This document shows, piece after piece, positions 46,185 to 54,866 of a stretch of DNA of 64,000 nucleotides; the stretch's first letter is position 1; each line of letters begins with the position of its first letter. The DNA comes from Actinomadura luzonensis. GTDB lineage: Bacteria; Actinomycetota; Actinomycetes; Streptosporangiales; Streptosporangiaceae. Where the stretch lies: NCBI RefSeq assembly GCF_022664455.2, contig NZ_JAKRKC020000002.1:1984001-2048000 (forward strand), in the 5' to 3' direction. The position numbers were made by a program, and so were the translations under genes. The notes below the pieces were generated by a model that made no database searches, was not told where the DNA came from, and was given only the letters and a program-made list of their open reading frames with translations.

Positions 46185-46529
46185 GTGAAGGACTGCCTCT
46201 TCTGCAAAATCGTCGCCAAGGAGATTCCCGCCGAGATCGTCTACGAAACCGGCAGGACCCTGGCGTTCCGTGACATCGACCCCAAGGCTCCGACCCACGT
46301 CCTGGTGATCCCGAAGGAGCACCTCGCCGACGCCGCCGCGCTCGCCGAGGCCGACGACGGGCTCGCCGACGAGGTGCTCAAGGCCGCGCAGGCCGTGGCC
46401 GTGCTCGACCAGGTGAGCGAGAGCGGCTATCGCATCGTCTTCAACACCGGCCCGGCCGCCGGGCAGACCGTCTTCCACGCGCACGCCCACGTCCTGGGCG
46501 GCCGTGACCTGACCTGGCCGCCCGGATAG
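46185..46529 (+). CDS. HIT family (histidine triad) nucleotide-binding protein
   Basis: This is a 114-residue HINT-type nucleotide hydrolase or transferase. It begins VKDCLFCKIVAKEIPAEIVY, has DIDPKAPTHVLVIPKEH, and ends with the catalytic triad QTVFHAHAHVLGG (HxHxH). It probably hydrolyses purine nucleoside phosphoramidates. The GTG at 46185 has a TATGGT element a few bases before it, so a leaderless transcript is plausible. It opens the conserved phoH-ybeY-era gene series. Confidence 0.93.
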   Translation: MKDCLFCKIVAKEIPAEIVYETGRTLAFRDIDPKAPTHVLVIPKEHLADAAALAEADDGLADEVLKAAQAVAVLDQVSESGYRIVFNTGPAAGQTVFHAHAHVLGGRDLTWPPG

Positions 46530-46654
46530 CCCGTTCCGGTGGCGCACGGGGCCGGTGGGGTGATAATGACGCGAGCAATCCGCCTGGCCCCGGATACGAT
46601 GGGCGGAGAAGAACACCGAAAGAGACCGGGAGGCTTCAGGCCGCTGGCCTGCCC

Positions 46655-47695
46655 ATGTCCGAACTACATGAATCCCGACGAACGGCACCTCCCTCGCGCA
46701 CACAAGCCAAGGTGCTGATTCCGGACGAATACCCGATGGTCAGCCTCCTCGGCTCCCGCGACGAGCTGCTACGCGTCATCGAGGGCGCTTTCAGGGCCGA
46801 CATCCACGTACGGGGCAACGAGATCACCGTCACCGGCAGCCCGGACGAGAGCGGCGCCGTCGTGCGCCTGTTCGAAGAGCTCGTCGAGGTGCTGCGCAGC
46901 GGCGGTGAGCTGACCCCCGACGCGGTCGAGCGCAGCATCGCCATGCTCCGCATGACCTCCGAGCGCCCCGCCGAGGTGCTGTCGCTCGACATCCTGTCCT
47001 CGCGCGGCCGCACCATCAGGCCGAAGACCGTCAACCAGAAGCGCTACGTCGACGCGATCGACAAACACACGATCGTGTTCGGCATCGGCCCCGCCGGCAC
47101 CGGCAAGACCTACCTCGCCATGGCCAAGGCCGTGCGGGCGCTGCAGGAGAAGCGGGTCAACCGCATCATCCTGACGCGGCCGGCGGTCGAGGCGGGCGAG
47201 CGCCTCGGCTTCCTGCCCGGCACGCTGTACGAGAAGATCGACCCCTACCTGCGCCCGCTCTACGACGCCCTGCACGACATGGTCGACCCCGACTCGATCC
47301 CGAAGCTGATGGCCGCGGGCACGATCGAGGTCGCGCCGCTGGCGTACATGCGCGGCCGTACGCTGAACGACGCCTTCATCATCCTCGACGAGGCCCAGAA
47401 CTCCTCGGCCGAGCAGATGAAGATGTTCCTCACCCGGCTGGGGTTCAACTCCAAGATCGTGGTCACCGGTGACGTCACGCAGGTCGACCTGCCCTCGGGC
47501 ACGGTGAGCGGGCTGCGGGTGGTCCAGGAGATCCTCGACGGCATCCCCGACATCCACTTCGCCCGCCTGTCCAGCGCCGACGTCGTGCGGCACAAGCTGG
47601 TGAGCGAGATCGTCGACGCCTACGGCCGCTACGACGCCACACAGGCCGCCCAGGAGCCCAAGGCCATCCAGCAGCGGGGGAAGCGGCGCACATGA
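46655..47695 (+). CDS. phoH: PhoH-like ATPase
   Basis: This is a 346-residue P-loop ATPase related to helicase domains and linked to RNA metabolism. An N-terminal KH-like region ([20 protein letters not shown] ... [12 protein letters not shown]) precedes Walker A ([11 protein letters not shown] near residue 146) and Walker B ([10 protein letters not shown] near 245). The ATG at 46655 has GGGAGG about 24 bases upstream, with a small GGCC..GGCC hairpin in between, so the precise start is less sure. It is coupled to ybeY by ATGA. Confidence 0.93.
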   Translation: MSELHESRRTAPPSRTQAKVLIPDEYPMVSLLGSRDELLRVIEGAFRADIHVRGNEITVTGSPDESGAVVRLFEELVEVLRSGGELTPDAVERSIAMLRMTSERPAEVLSLDILSSRGRTIRPKTVNQKRYVDAIDKHTIVFGIGPAGTGKTYLAMAKAVRALQEKRVNRIILTRPAVEAGERLGFLPGTLYEKIDPYLRPLYDALHDMVDPDSIPKLMAAGTIEVAPLAYMRGRTLNDAFIILDEAQNSSAEQMKMFLTRLGFNSKIVVTGDVTQVDLPSGTVSGLRVVQEILDGIPDIHFARLSSADVVRHKLVSEIVDAYGRYDATQAAQEPKAIQQRGKRRT

Positions 47696-48168
47696 GCATC
47701 GAGATCAACAACGAGTCCGGCGTGGGCGTGGACGAGGAGGGCCTGGTCGCGCTGGCCGGCCACGTGCTCGGCGAGATGGGCATCAACCCGCTCGCCGAGC
47801 TGTCCATCGTCGTGGTCGACGAGGACGCCATGGCGGAGCTGCACGAGAAGTGGATGGGCGAGCCGGGCCCGACCGACGTGCTGGCCTTCCCCATGGACGA
47901 GCTGCGTCCCGGCGGCGGGGCGCGCGGCGACTCCGAGAGCCCGGCCGACCCGGCGCTGCTCGGCGACGTGGTGCTGTGCCCGCAGGTGGCCGCGCGGCAG
48001 GCCGAGGAGGCCGGTCACGCCACCTCCGACGAGCTGGAGCTGCTGTGCACGCACGGCATCCTCCATCTGCTGGGCTACGACCACGCCGAGCCGGAGGAGC
48101 ACAAGGAGATGTTCGGGCTCCAGGCCCAGCTCCTGGAGTCGTGGCAGGAGGTGCGCAACCCGCGGTGA
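47692..48168 (+). CDS. ybeY: endoribonuclease YbeY
   Basis: This is a 158-residue zinc metalloprotein that acts in 16S rRNA 3' maturation and ribosome quality control. The three zinc His lie in [18 protein letters not shown] (HGxLHLxGYDH). [10 protein letters not shown] is the conserved strand before it, and [10 protein letters not shown] lies between. A short insert with [16 protein letters not shown] separates them. Translation is coupled to phoH (ATGA) and to the next gene (GTGA). Confidence 0.95.
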   Translation: MSIEINNESGVGVDEEGLVALAGHVLGEMGINPLAELSIVVVDEDAMAELHEKWMGEPGPTDVLAFPMDELRPGGGARGDSESPADPALLGDVVLCPQVAARQAEEAGHATSDELELLCTHGILHLLGYDHAEPEEHKEMFGLQAQLLESWQEVRNPR

Positions 48169-49469
48169 ACGTGCCCTGGTTGCTCTCGGCCGTCGCTCTG
48201 GTGATCATCGGTGGCCTGATCGCCAGTGCGGAGACCGCGCTGACGCGCATCTCGCGGGTGCGGGCCGAGGAGTTCGCCCGCGAGGGGCGGCGGGGGGCGC
48301 AGCGGCTGCAGGCCATCGTGACCGACCCGCCGCGCTACCTCAACCTGCTCCTGCTGCTGCGGCTGAGCTGTGAGCTGGTGGCCACGGTGATCGCCACGCT
48401 GCTGTTCATCGACCTCATGCACGACCAGGGCTGGGCCTACGTCTGGGCCGCGGTCGTGATGATCGTGGTCAGCTACGTGGTGGTCGGCGTCATGCCCCGC
48501 ACCCTCGGCCGGCAGCACGCCGAGCCGGTCGCGCTGGCGGGCGCGCCCGTCGTGTACGGGCTGACCCGCATCTTCGGCCCGCTGCCCAAGCTGCTCATCC
48601 TGCTCGGCAACGCGCTGACGCCCGGCAAGGGCTTCCGCGACGGCCCGTTCACCTCGGAGGCCGAGCTGCGCGACCTGGTCGACCTGGCCGAGGAGCGCCG
48701 GGTGATCGAGCCGGACGAGCGCGAGATGATCCATTCGGTCTTCGAGCTGGGTGACACGCTGGTGCGCGAGGTGATGGTGCCGCGCACCGACATGGTCTAC
48801 ATCGAGCGCGGCAAGACCATCAGCCAGGCGTTGTCGCTGGCGCTGCGCAGCGGCTTCTCCCGCATCCCGGTGGTGGGCGAGAACGAGGACGACGTCGTCG
48901 GCATCGCCTATCTCAAGGACATCGCCCGCAAGATCCACGAGTCGGGCGAGGGCGGCGGCAAGGAGCCGGTCGAGACGATCATGCGGCCGGCGGCGTACGT
49001 GCCCGAGAGCAAGCCCATCGACCAGCTCATGCGGGAGATGCAGGCCCGGCAGATCCACATCGCCATCGTCATCGACGAGTACGGCGGCACGGCCGGCCTG
49101 GTCACCATCGAGGACGTCCTGGAGGAGATCGTCGGCGAGATCACCGACGAGTACGACCAGGAGGCGCCCCGCGTGGAGCGCGTCCCCGACGGCGCGCTGC
49201 GGGTGACCGCGCGGATGCCGGTGGACGAGCTGGCCGAGCTGTTCGACACCGAGATCGAGGTCGACGACGTGGAGACCGTGGGCGGCCTGCTGGCCCACGC
49301 CCTCGGCCGGGTGCCGATCGCCGGCTCCCACGCCGAGGTGGCCGGGCTGTCGCTGACCGCGGAGACGCTGGCGGGCCGGCGCAACCGCATCAGCACGGTC
49401 GTGGTGCGCCGCGTCGTCGCGCAGGAGGAGGACGAGGCGTCGGTCCCGGCCGGCGCCGGCCAGGAGTGA
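48165..49469 (+). CDS. CNNM/CorC-type membrane protein with CBS pair
   Basis: This is a 434-residue hemolysin-C-like protein of the CNNM family, implicated in divalent cation (magnesium/cobalt) transport. It has an N-terminal DUF21 domain with about four membrane segments (residues 5-25, 60-85, 93-115, 125-150), a CBS pair ([16 protein letters not shown] ... [26 protein letters not shown] ... [17 protein letters not shown]) and the C-terminal CorC/HlyC domain ([17 protein letters not shown]). The GTG overlaps the ybeY stop. This position upstream of era is standard in Actinobacteria. Confidence 0.93.
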   Translation: MNVPWLLSAVALVIIGGLIASAETALTRISRVRAEEFAREGRRGAQRLQAIVTDPPRYLNLLLLLRLSCELVATVIATLLFIDLMHDQGWAYVWAAVVMIVVSYVVVGVMPRTLGRQHAEPVALAGAPVVYGLTRIFGPLPKLLILLGNALTPGKGFRDGPFTSEAELRDLVDLAEERRVIEPDEREMIHSVFELGDTLVREVMVPRTDMVYIERGKTISQALSLALRSGFSRIPVVGENEDDVVGIAYLKDIARKIHESGEGGGKEPVETIMRPAAYVPESKPIDQLMREMQARQIHIAIVIDEYGGTAGLVTIEDVLEEIVGEITDEYDQEAPRVERVPDGALRVTARMPVDELAELFDTEIEVDDVETVGGLLAHALGRVPIAGSHAEVAGLSLTAETLAGRRNRISTVVVRRVVAQEEDEASVPAGAGQE

Positions 49470-49657
49470 GCGCGGGCAAGCGTTCTACAAGTTTTCTGCA
49501 AGCGCCTCCCGGCACTCTTTGACCACGACATCCAGTGCGGTGGGTGTCAAAGGGGGAGGCATCCGAACGCCGGGTGGGGTTCGCGGCGGGAGGATGTTTC
49601 CAGGGGGGACGACAGCGTTTCGGCCGGGTGGCCGGCTGGGACGCTGGTCGGCGTGAA

Positions 49658-49698
49658 GGGTGCTCCCGTCCGGCAGACCGGACGGGGGCACCCTTTTT
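49658..49698 (+). terminator. strong intrinsic terminator
   Basis: GGGTGCTCCCGTCCGG (49658-49673) pairs with CCGGACGGGGGCACCC (49678-49693) with one T-G wobble and a four-base loop, followed by TTTTT (49694-49698). It lies 190 bases after the CorC-like gene. The DNA between 49470 and 49657 has no clear plus-strand gene. Confidence 0.92.
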
Positions 49699-49750
49699 GC
49701 GCGTCCGCGGGATGTTCATGGGCTCCGGCCGGGCAGGCTCCGCGCCAGAG

Positions 49751-49797
49751 GAATCGGCGCGGGGAATCAGCGCGGGGGAATCAGCGCGGGGGAATCA
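49751..49797 (+). repeat. 14-bp tandem repeat forming the ribosome-binding site
   Basis: GAATCRGCGCGGGG-type units begin at 49751, 49764, 49778 and 49792; the last runs into the ATG at 49797. The G-run of the third copy supplies the Shine-Dalgarno sequence for the lipoprotein gene. Confidence 0.8.
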
Positions 49798-50429
49798 TGA
49801 GACGAAGACCGGGGATCGTCGCCGTGGCCCTGCTCGCGGGGCTGCTGGCGGGGTGCGGGGGCGAGGGCGCGGAGAGCTTCATCGACCCGCGGGCCATGGC
49901 GCAGCTGCGCGAGGTGCTCACCAAGGAGCCGCGCCTGCCTGACGGCTTCACGCCCCGGCCGGACCAGGCGTGGCGGATGCCGTTCGGCGCGGCGCAGCGG
50001 AGCTGCCGGGCGCTGCTCGCGCCGGCCGGCGGGCACGCCCCGGGCCAGGCGCTCACCGCGCAGGCGGCGGTCAGCTACCAGGGCGACGGGCTGGGGGAGC
50101 AGGCGGCCGTGGGGCTGGCCCGGTACGCGGGCGAGGAGGCGGGGGCGCACCTGGACGAGCTGGCCAGGGCGCGCGAGGCGTGCCGGGCGGTGCGCACCTC
50201 GTCGGGCACCGACCTGCGGCTGAGTGAGCTGCCGATGCGGGACGCGGGGGACGAGGCCGTGGGCGCGCGGCTGCAGGGGCGGCTGCACGGGTACCCGTAC
50301 GCGCTGGACGTGGTCTTCTCCCGGGTGGGCGACACGCTCGTGTCGGTGGTGCACGCGGGGATGAACGACGTGGACCCGGCGCGGACCCGCCAGGTGGTCG
50401 AGGCGGCCATCGCGATGGCCGGCGCTTAA
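49797..50429 (+). CDS. lipoprotein, family unknown
   Basis: This is a 210-residue protein with a lipoprotein signal: MRRRPGIVAVALLAGLLAGC, the Cys at 20 in a LLAGC lipobox, so it should be anchored on the outer face of the membrane. The mature part has two Cys (RSCRALLA, REACRAV) that could bridge, SYQGDGLGEQAAVGLARYAG, and ends DPARTRQVVEAAIAMAGA. It is similar in style to actinobacterial sensor-domain lipoproteins. The start and its SD lie inside a 14-bp tandem repeat. Confidence 0.75.
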   Translation: MRRRPGIVAVALLAGLLAGCGGEGAESFIDPRAMAQLREVLTKEPRLPDGFTPRPDQAWRMPFGAAQRSCRALLAPAGGHAPGQALTAQAAVSYQGDGLGEQAAVGLARYAGEEAGAHLDELARAREACRAVRTSSGTDLRLSELPMRDAGDEAVGARLQGRLHGYPYALDVVFSRVGDTLVSVVHAGMNDVDPARTRQVVEAAIAMAGA

Positions 50430-50439
50430 CCTAGAGCGC

Positions 50440-50757
50440 GTGACTCTCGATCCTGAAGACAGCAAGATCATCACGCTGGCGCGTTCGGCGCGGGCGCGCA
50501 ACGGCTCGGCCGAGGGCGCGGCGGTGCGCGACGAGACCGGCCGCACGTACGCGGCGACGAACGTCAAGCTGGCCGCGCTCACGCTCTCGGCGGTGCAGGT
50601 GGCCGTGGCCATGGCGATCTCCAGTGGCGCCCGCTCCCTGGAGGCGGTCGCGCTGGTGACCGAGGGCGAGCCGGCCGCCGACGACACGGCGGTGGCGGCC
50701 GAGCTGGGGGTCGCCTCGCTGCTCGTGGCCGGTCCCGACGGCACCCTGCGGGGCTGA
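50440..50757 (+). CDS. cytidine-deaminase-like protein lacking metal ligands
   Basis: This is a 105-residue protein resembling the short protein annotated as cytidine deaminase upstream of era in many actinomycetes (DPEDSKIITLARSARARNG and EGAAVRDETGRTYAATNVKL). The whole sequence contains no His and no Cys, so the zinc site of a real deaminase (HAE and PCxxC) is absent and it cannot be a normal deaminase. The fold is kept, suggesting a binding or structural role. It sits directly between the lipoprotein and Nudix genes. Confidence 0.8.
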   Translation: MTLDPEDSKIITLARSARARNGSAEGAAVRDETGRTYAATNVKLAALTLSAVQVAVAMAISSGARSLEAVALVTEGEPAADDTAVAAELGVASLLVAGPDGTLRG

Positions 50758-50758
50758 C

Positions 50759-51238
50759 GTGCCGATGTCCCCGTTCCTGGCCAGGCTGCGGGAGAAGGTG
50801 GGCGCCGAGCTGCTCGTGCTGCCCGCGGTGTCCGGCTTCGTCTTCGACGAGGCCGGCCGCCTCCTGGTCGCCCACCACCGGGACGTGGGCCGCTGGGCGG
50901 CCCCCGGCGGCGGCGTCGACCCCGACGAGCGCCCGCAGGACGCCGTGGTCAGGGAGCTGCGCGAGGAGCTCGGCATCGAGATCGAGGTACGCGGCCTGAT
51001 CGGCGTCTACGGCGGCCCCGAGTTCCGCACGGTCTACCCCAACGGCCACCAGGTCGCCTACGTCAACGTCTGTTACGCCTGCGCGATCGTCTCCGGCGTG
51101 CCCGAGCCCGACGGCGACGAGCTCACCGCCTTCCGCTGGGTCGGCGAGGACGAGCTGGCCGGGCTGGCGGTCACTCCGTCGACCCCGCAGGTGGCGCCGG
51201 AGGCGTTCGCCTGGTGGCGTGAACAGGGCCGCCGATAG
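50759..51238 (+). CDS. Nudix hydrolase
   Basis: This is a 159-residue Nudix protein. The Nudix box GGGVDPDERPQDAVVRELRE followed by ELG fits GX5EX7REUXEEXGU with all catalytic Glu present. It begins after a short helix with LPAVSGFVFDEAGRLLVAHH. Substrates in the family are nucleoside diphosphates linked to another moiety; the specific one is unknown. The GTG at 50759 follows the previous stop by one base; the ATG at 50765 is an alternative. Confidence 0.92.
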   Translation: MPMSPFLARLREKVGAELLVLPAVSGFVFDEAGRLLVAHHRDVGRWAAPGGGVDPDERPQDAVVRELREELGIEIEVRGLIGVYGGPEFRTVYPNGHQVAYVNVCYACAIVSGVPEPDGDELTAFRWVGEDELAGLAVTPSTPQVAPEAFAWWREQGRR

Positions 51239-51252
51239 GACACAATGCAGGG

Positions 51253-52161
51253 GTGACATCGCCAGACAGCCACCGTGCCGGATTCGCCTGCTTCGTGGGG
51301 AGGCCGAACGTCGGCAAGTCCACGCTGATGAACGCCCTGGTCGGCTCGAAGGTGGCGATCACCTCGTCCAAGCCGCAGACCACGCGGCGGGCGATCCGCG
51401 GCATCGTGCACCGCCCCGACGCCCAGCTCGTCATCGTCGACACCCCTGGCCTGCACCGCCCGCGCACGCTGCTCGGCGAGCGGCTGGACAGCCTGGTGCT
51501 GTCCACGCTGACCGAGGTGGACGTGATCGGCTTCTGCGTCCCGGCGAACGAGCCGATCGGCAAGGGCGACCGGTTCATCGCCGACAAGCTGGCGGCGGTG
51601 AAGAAGACGCCGGTGGTGGCCGTGGTCACCAAGTGCGACCTGGCCTCGCGCGAGCAGATCGCCGAGCAGCTGCTCGCGGTGTCGCGCATCGCGGAGTTCG
51701 CCGACGTGGTGCCGGTCTCGGCGCAGTCCGGCGAGCAGCTCGACGTGGTGGGCGACGTGCTGATCAAGCACCTGCCGGAGTCGCCGCCCCTCTACGAGGA
51801 CGGCACGCTGACCGACGAGCCGGAGCAGGTGCTGGTGGGCGAGCTGATCAGGGAGGCGGCGCTGGAGGGCGTGCGCGACGAGCTGCCGCACTCCATCGCC
51901 GTGGTGGTCGACGAGATGATGCCCCGGGAGGGGCGTGACGACCTGCTCGACATCTACGCCCACATGTTCGTCGAGCGGCCCTCGCAGAAGGCCATCGTCA
52001 TCGGGCACAAGGGCGAGCGGCTGCGCGAGGTGGGCACCAAGGCCCGCAAGCAGATCGAGGCGCTGCTCGGCACCCGCGTCTATCTCGACCTGCGCATCAG
52101 CGTGGCCAAGGACTGGCAGCGCGACCCCAAGCAGCTGCGCCGCCTCGGCTTCTACGACTGA
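51253..52161 (+). CDS. era: GTPase Era
   Basis: This is a 302-residue ribosome-assembly GTPase that binds the 3' end of 16S rRNA. The G motifs are GRPNVGKST, the switch with QTTRRAIRG, DTPGL, TKCDL and SAQSG; the C-terminal KH domain is IVIGHKGERLREVGTKARKQ then IEALLGTRVYLDL. It ends GFYD. It is the last gene of the conserved series HIT-phoH-ybeY-corC-cdd-nudix-era. The next gene is convergent and starts one base after its stop. Confidence 0.96.
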   Translation: MTSPDSHRAGFACFVGRPNVGKSTLMNALVGSKVAITSSKPQTTRRAIRGIVHRPDAQLVIVDTPGLHRPRTLLGERLDSLVLSTLTEVDVIGFCVPANEPIGKGDRFIADKLAAVKKTPVVAVVTKCDLASREQIAEQLLAVSRIAEFADVVPVSAQSGEQLDVVGDVLIKHLPESPPLYEDGTLTDEPEQVLVGELIREAALEGVRDELPHSIAVVVDEMMPREGRDDLLDIYAHMFVERPSQKAIVIGHKGERLREVGTKARKQIEALLGTRVYLDLRISVAKDWQRDPKQLRRLGFYD

Positions 52162-52629
52162 TCACCGGGCCCGGCGCAGGAGCGCGAGCAGCCCGAGGAC
52201 GACGAGCGCGAGGGCGCAGGCCAGGGTGGCGAACCAGCCGCCCCTGGTCACCGGCGTGACCGACAGCAGGCCGAGGTCCAGCGAGACGCGGTCGCGCAGG
52301 CCGTGCCCCTGGAGCTGGAACAGCAGGGTGGCGGCCGTCGCCACCGCGCCGGGCAGCACCGCGAGCGCGGCGAGCCGGGGGTGGGCGAGCAGCCCGGCCA
52401 GCCCGCAGGCCAGCGCCGCGAGCCCGGCCAGCAGCGTGTAGACGCCGAGCGCGTCGTCGATGCCGCGCACCTCGCCGGCGAAGCCGGAGCCGAGCAGGCC
52501 GATCCTGGCCTCGACGCCGGCCCAGGGCAGGACCGCGCAGAACACGAGCAGCGCGGCGACGGCGGTCACGGCCAGCGGGTAGCCGCGGGCGAGGCGAGCG
52601 GGCGGAAGGCGGGCGGGCTGGAGGTCCAC
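52162..52629 (-). CDS. four-helix membrane protein, family unknown
   Basis: This is a 155-residue hydrophobic protein with four predicted helices (residues 16-36, 65-85, 90-110, 133-152). It is probably the last gene of the urease operon: its GTG at 52629 lies four bases after the ureD stop; a longer frame to 52689 would overlap ureD. Position suggests a role with urease, but the sequence is not a UreH/HupE-type nickel permease (no HX4DH motif), so the link may be only transcriptional. Confidence 0.6.
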   Translation of the reverse strand: MDLQPARLPPARLARGYPLAVTAVAALLVFCAVLPWAGVEARIGLLGSGFAGEVRGIDDALGVYTLLAGLAALACGLAGLLAHPRLAALAVLPGAVATAATLLFQLQGHGLRDRVSLDLGLLSVTPVTRGGWFATLACALALVVLGLLALLRRAR

Positions 52630-52633
52630 GAGA

Positions 52634-53413
52634 TCAGCGTATGCCGGGTTCGCCCTCGCGGCCACGGTACGCAACGCTGTCGTCACCATCTCCGGACACC
52701 GCCGACTCGCCCCGTTCCAGGCGGGCGCGCAGCTCCACCGCGTCGGCGGCGAGGGCGGAGACCAGCGTGCCGGACGCCGCCAGCGGCAGCACCGCGACCC
52801 CGTCGGAGACCAGCGGCTCCTTCGCGGTGGCGGTGAGGAACACGGTCCCGGTGCAGCGGGCCCCGCCGAGCACGGCGGGCGAGCCGTCCAGGCCGGGATC
52901 GCCCACGGTGAGCTCCTGGCGCAGCAGCGGCCGGCCGGCGAGGGTGGCGTCGAAGCGGGTGCGGCAGCGGCCGGGCCGCTCGCCGTGCCGGCCGAGCACC
53001 AGCTCCTCGCGCCACGACACGCTCGCGCCCGGCTCCAGCTCCAGCCGGACGACCAGCCGGTGCGCGCAGCCGGCCGCGAGCACCGTCGGCTCGGGCGCGA
53101 AGCGGAGCCGCGCCCCCGCCCCCACCCGGGCGGTGACCAGCATCTCCGACTCGCCGGGGCCGGGCAGGACCAGCGTGCTCGCCACCGAGCCCAGCTCCAG
53201 CGCGGTGCCGGGGGCGAGGTCGAGGTCGAGGGCCAGGCGGTCGCCGCCGAGCGGCCCGGCGGCCGTCGAGACCAGGTGGACGGTGCGCGGGCCGGTCTGG
53301 CGCAGCGTCAGCGGCGGGGCGGAGGCCAGCCGGCGCAGGACCGTGCGCCCGCCCGGCCCGAGGTCCGTCGCCACGGCGGCGCTCGCCCGGACGGCGCTGC
53401 GGATCGGCATCAC
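52634..53413 (-). CDS. ureD: urease accessory protein UreD
   Basis: This is a 259-residue scaffold for urease activation that binds apo-urease and, with UreF and UreG, channels nickel to it. Typical segments are [37 protein letters not shown] and [17 protein letters not shown]. The start is GTGATG, so either codon may be used; it overlaps the ureG stop. It is the last accessory gene, as in other actinobacterial operons of the order ureABCFGD. Confidence 0.9.
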   Translation of the reverse strand: MMPIRSAVRASAAVATDLGPGGRTVLRRLASAPPLTLRQTGPRTVHLVSTAAGPLGGDRLALDLDLAPGTALELGSVASTLVLPGPGESEMLVTARVGAGARLRFAPEPTVLAAGCAHRLVVRLELEPGASVSWREELVLGRHGERPGRCRTRFDATLAGRPLLRQELTVGDPGLDGSPAVLGGARCTGTVFLTATAKEPLVSDGVAVLPLAASGTLVSALAADAVELRARLERGESAVSGDGDDSVAYRGREGEPGIR

Positions 53414-54081
53414 CCGGAGGTCGCGTGGGTCCGCGACCAGGCGGCGACCTGCTCGCGCACCCAGGTCGCGACGTCGGCGGCCGACGGCTCCCGGCGGATC
53501 GAGGTGAACAGCACCGGCCGCGCGCCGCGCACCGTCGCCGCGTCCCGGTCCATGACGCCGAGGTCGGCGCCCACCAGCGGGGCCAGGTCGGTCTTGTTGA
53601 TCACCAGCAGGTCGGCGGTGGTGACGCCGGGGCCGCCCTTGCGCGGTACCTTGTCGCCGCCGGACACGTCCAGGACGAAGATCTGCCGGTCGGCGAGGCC
53701 CCGGCTGAACGTGGCGGTCAGGTTGTCGCCGCCGCTCTCCACGATCACCAGGTCGAGCGGCCCGAAGCGGTGCTCCAGGGTCTCGACGGCGTCGAGGTTG
53801 GCGGCGATGTCGTCGCGGATCGCGGTGTGCGGGCAGCAGCCGGTCTCGACGGCCAGGATGCGCTCGGGGTCGAGCACGCCCGTGCGGCGCAGGAAGTCGG
53901 CGTCCTCGGTGGTGTAGATGTCGTTGGTCACCACGCCGAGGGACAGCTCCGGGCCGAGGGTGCGGCAGAGCGCGGCCACCAGGGCCGTCTTGCCGCTGCC
54001 CACGGGGCCGCCCACGCCGAGGCGCAGCGCCCGGCCGTGGCCGTCCGGGGCGTGGTGGTGGTCGTCGTGGTGGGCGCCCAT
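53410..54081 (-). CDS. ureG: urease accessory GTPase UreG with His-rich N-terminus
   Basis: This is a 223-residue SIMIBI GTPase that drives nickel delivery to urease. Its P-loop is [10 protein letters not shown], followed by [12 protein letters not shown], the nickel-binding CPH of [23 protein letters not shown] and NKTDLAP. Unlike many UreG proteins, it begins with a His/Asp-rich tail ([16 protein letters not shown]: seven His in 16 residues). As no ureE is present, this tail may store or hand over nickel. Confidence 0.95.
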   Translation of the reverse strand: MGAHHDDHHHAPDGHGRALRLGVGGPVGSGKTALVAALCRTLGPELSLGVVTNDIYTTEDADFLRRTGVLDPERILAVETGCCPHTAIRDDIAANLDAVETLEHRFGPLDLVIVESGGDNLTATFSRGLADRQIFVLDVSGGDKVPRKGGPGVTTADLLVINKTDLAPLVGADLGVMDRDAATVRGARPVLFTSIRREPSAADVATWVREQVAAWSRTHATSG

Positions 54082-54095
54082 GTGGCTTCCCTTTC

Positions 54096-54866
54096 CTAGG
54101 AGACGAAGAGGCGGGTCTCGGCTCGTACGTGCTGCTCGGCCAGCAGGTCCAGGGCCGGGGCCGACGGCGCGGGCAGCTCCGCCCAGGCGGGCGGCGCGGC
54201 CGGGCGGGCGGCCACGGCGGCGAGGTCGGGGGCGAGGGCGGCGAGCGTGGCGTGCACGGCGACCGGGTCCAGGCCGAGCAGCCGGACCGCCGCCGTGGCC
54301 GGGCCGCTGACCGCGTGGTAGGCCGCCGCGAGCGCGGCCTCCCCGGCCGTCGCGCCGGCGGCGTGCGCGGCCGCGCCGAGCACGATCGGGTGGTGCGGGC
54401 TCGGCACCTCCCCGGCCAGGCCGTCCAGCACGGGGGACGGCCAGATCCGGCGGGCGACGCGGAGCAGCAGGCGGCCCTGCGTCCTGGACGCCTCCCGCTG
54501 GGCGGGGGAGGCGGTGCGGGCGTCGGCCTCGGTCTCCAGCCCCGCCCAGCCCCCGTCCCCCGTTCCGCTCCCCTCGGGGCCGGCGGGAGCGCCGGTGGAA
54601 AGGGTGGCGGCGTGGTGGGCCGCGGCGGCGGCCAGGGCGGCGGCGAGGGCGCCCGCCGTGTGCAGGCGGCCTCGCAGGAACCGCTCCAGGGACGGCACGT
54701 CGTGCACCGCCCCCGCCGCGATCGCCCGCTCGGTGCCGCCCGAATGGGCGTGCCCTCCGGCGGGCAGCCGGGAGTCGGCGAGCAGCAGCAGTCCGGTGCC
54801 CAGCGGTCCGGGGTTCGGCGGTCCGGGGTTCGGCGGTCCGGGCTTCGGCGGTCCGGGGTTCGGCAT
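54096..54866 (-). CDS. ureF: urease accessory protein UreF with Gly/Pro repeat N-terminus
   Basis: This is a 256-residue helical activator that gates GTP hydrolysis by UreG. The core starts at [21 protein letters not shown] and continues [20 protein letters not shown] and [20 protein letters not shown]. The first 25 residues are a PNPGPP repeat, coded by four 15-bp tandem repeats (about 54806-54864). They precede the family core and are probably a recent, dispensable extension. The start overlaps the ureC stop by one base. Confidence 0.9.
   Translation of the reverse strand: MPNPGPPKPGPPNPGPPNPGPLGTGLLLLADSRLPAGGHAHSGGTERAIAAGAVHDVPSLERFLRGRLHTAGALAAALAAAAAHHAATLSTGAPAGPEGSGTGDGGWAGLETEADARTASPAQREASRTQGRLLLRVARRIWPSPVLDGLAGEVPSPHHPIVLGAAAHAAGATAGEAALAAAYHAVSGPATAAVRLLGLDPVAVHATLAALAPDLAAVAARPAAPPAWAELPAPSAPALDLLAEQHVRAETRLFVS

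Noticed and set aside
49485-49691. Small minus-strand ORF ending in DVVVKECREALAENL
   Set aside because: The last 25 residues look protein-like, but the upstream part overlaps the strong terminator and there is no clear ribosome-binding site.
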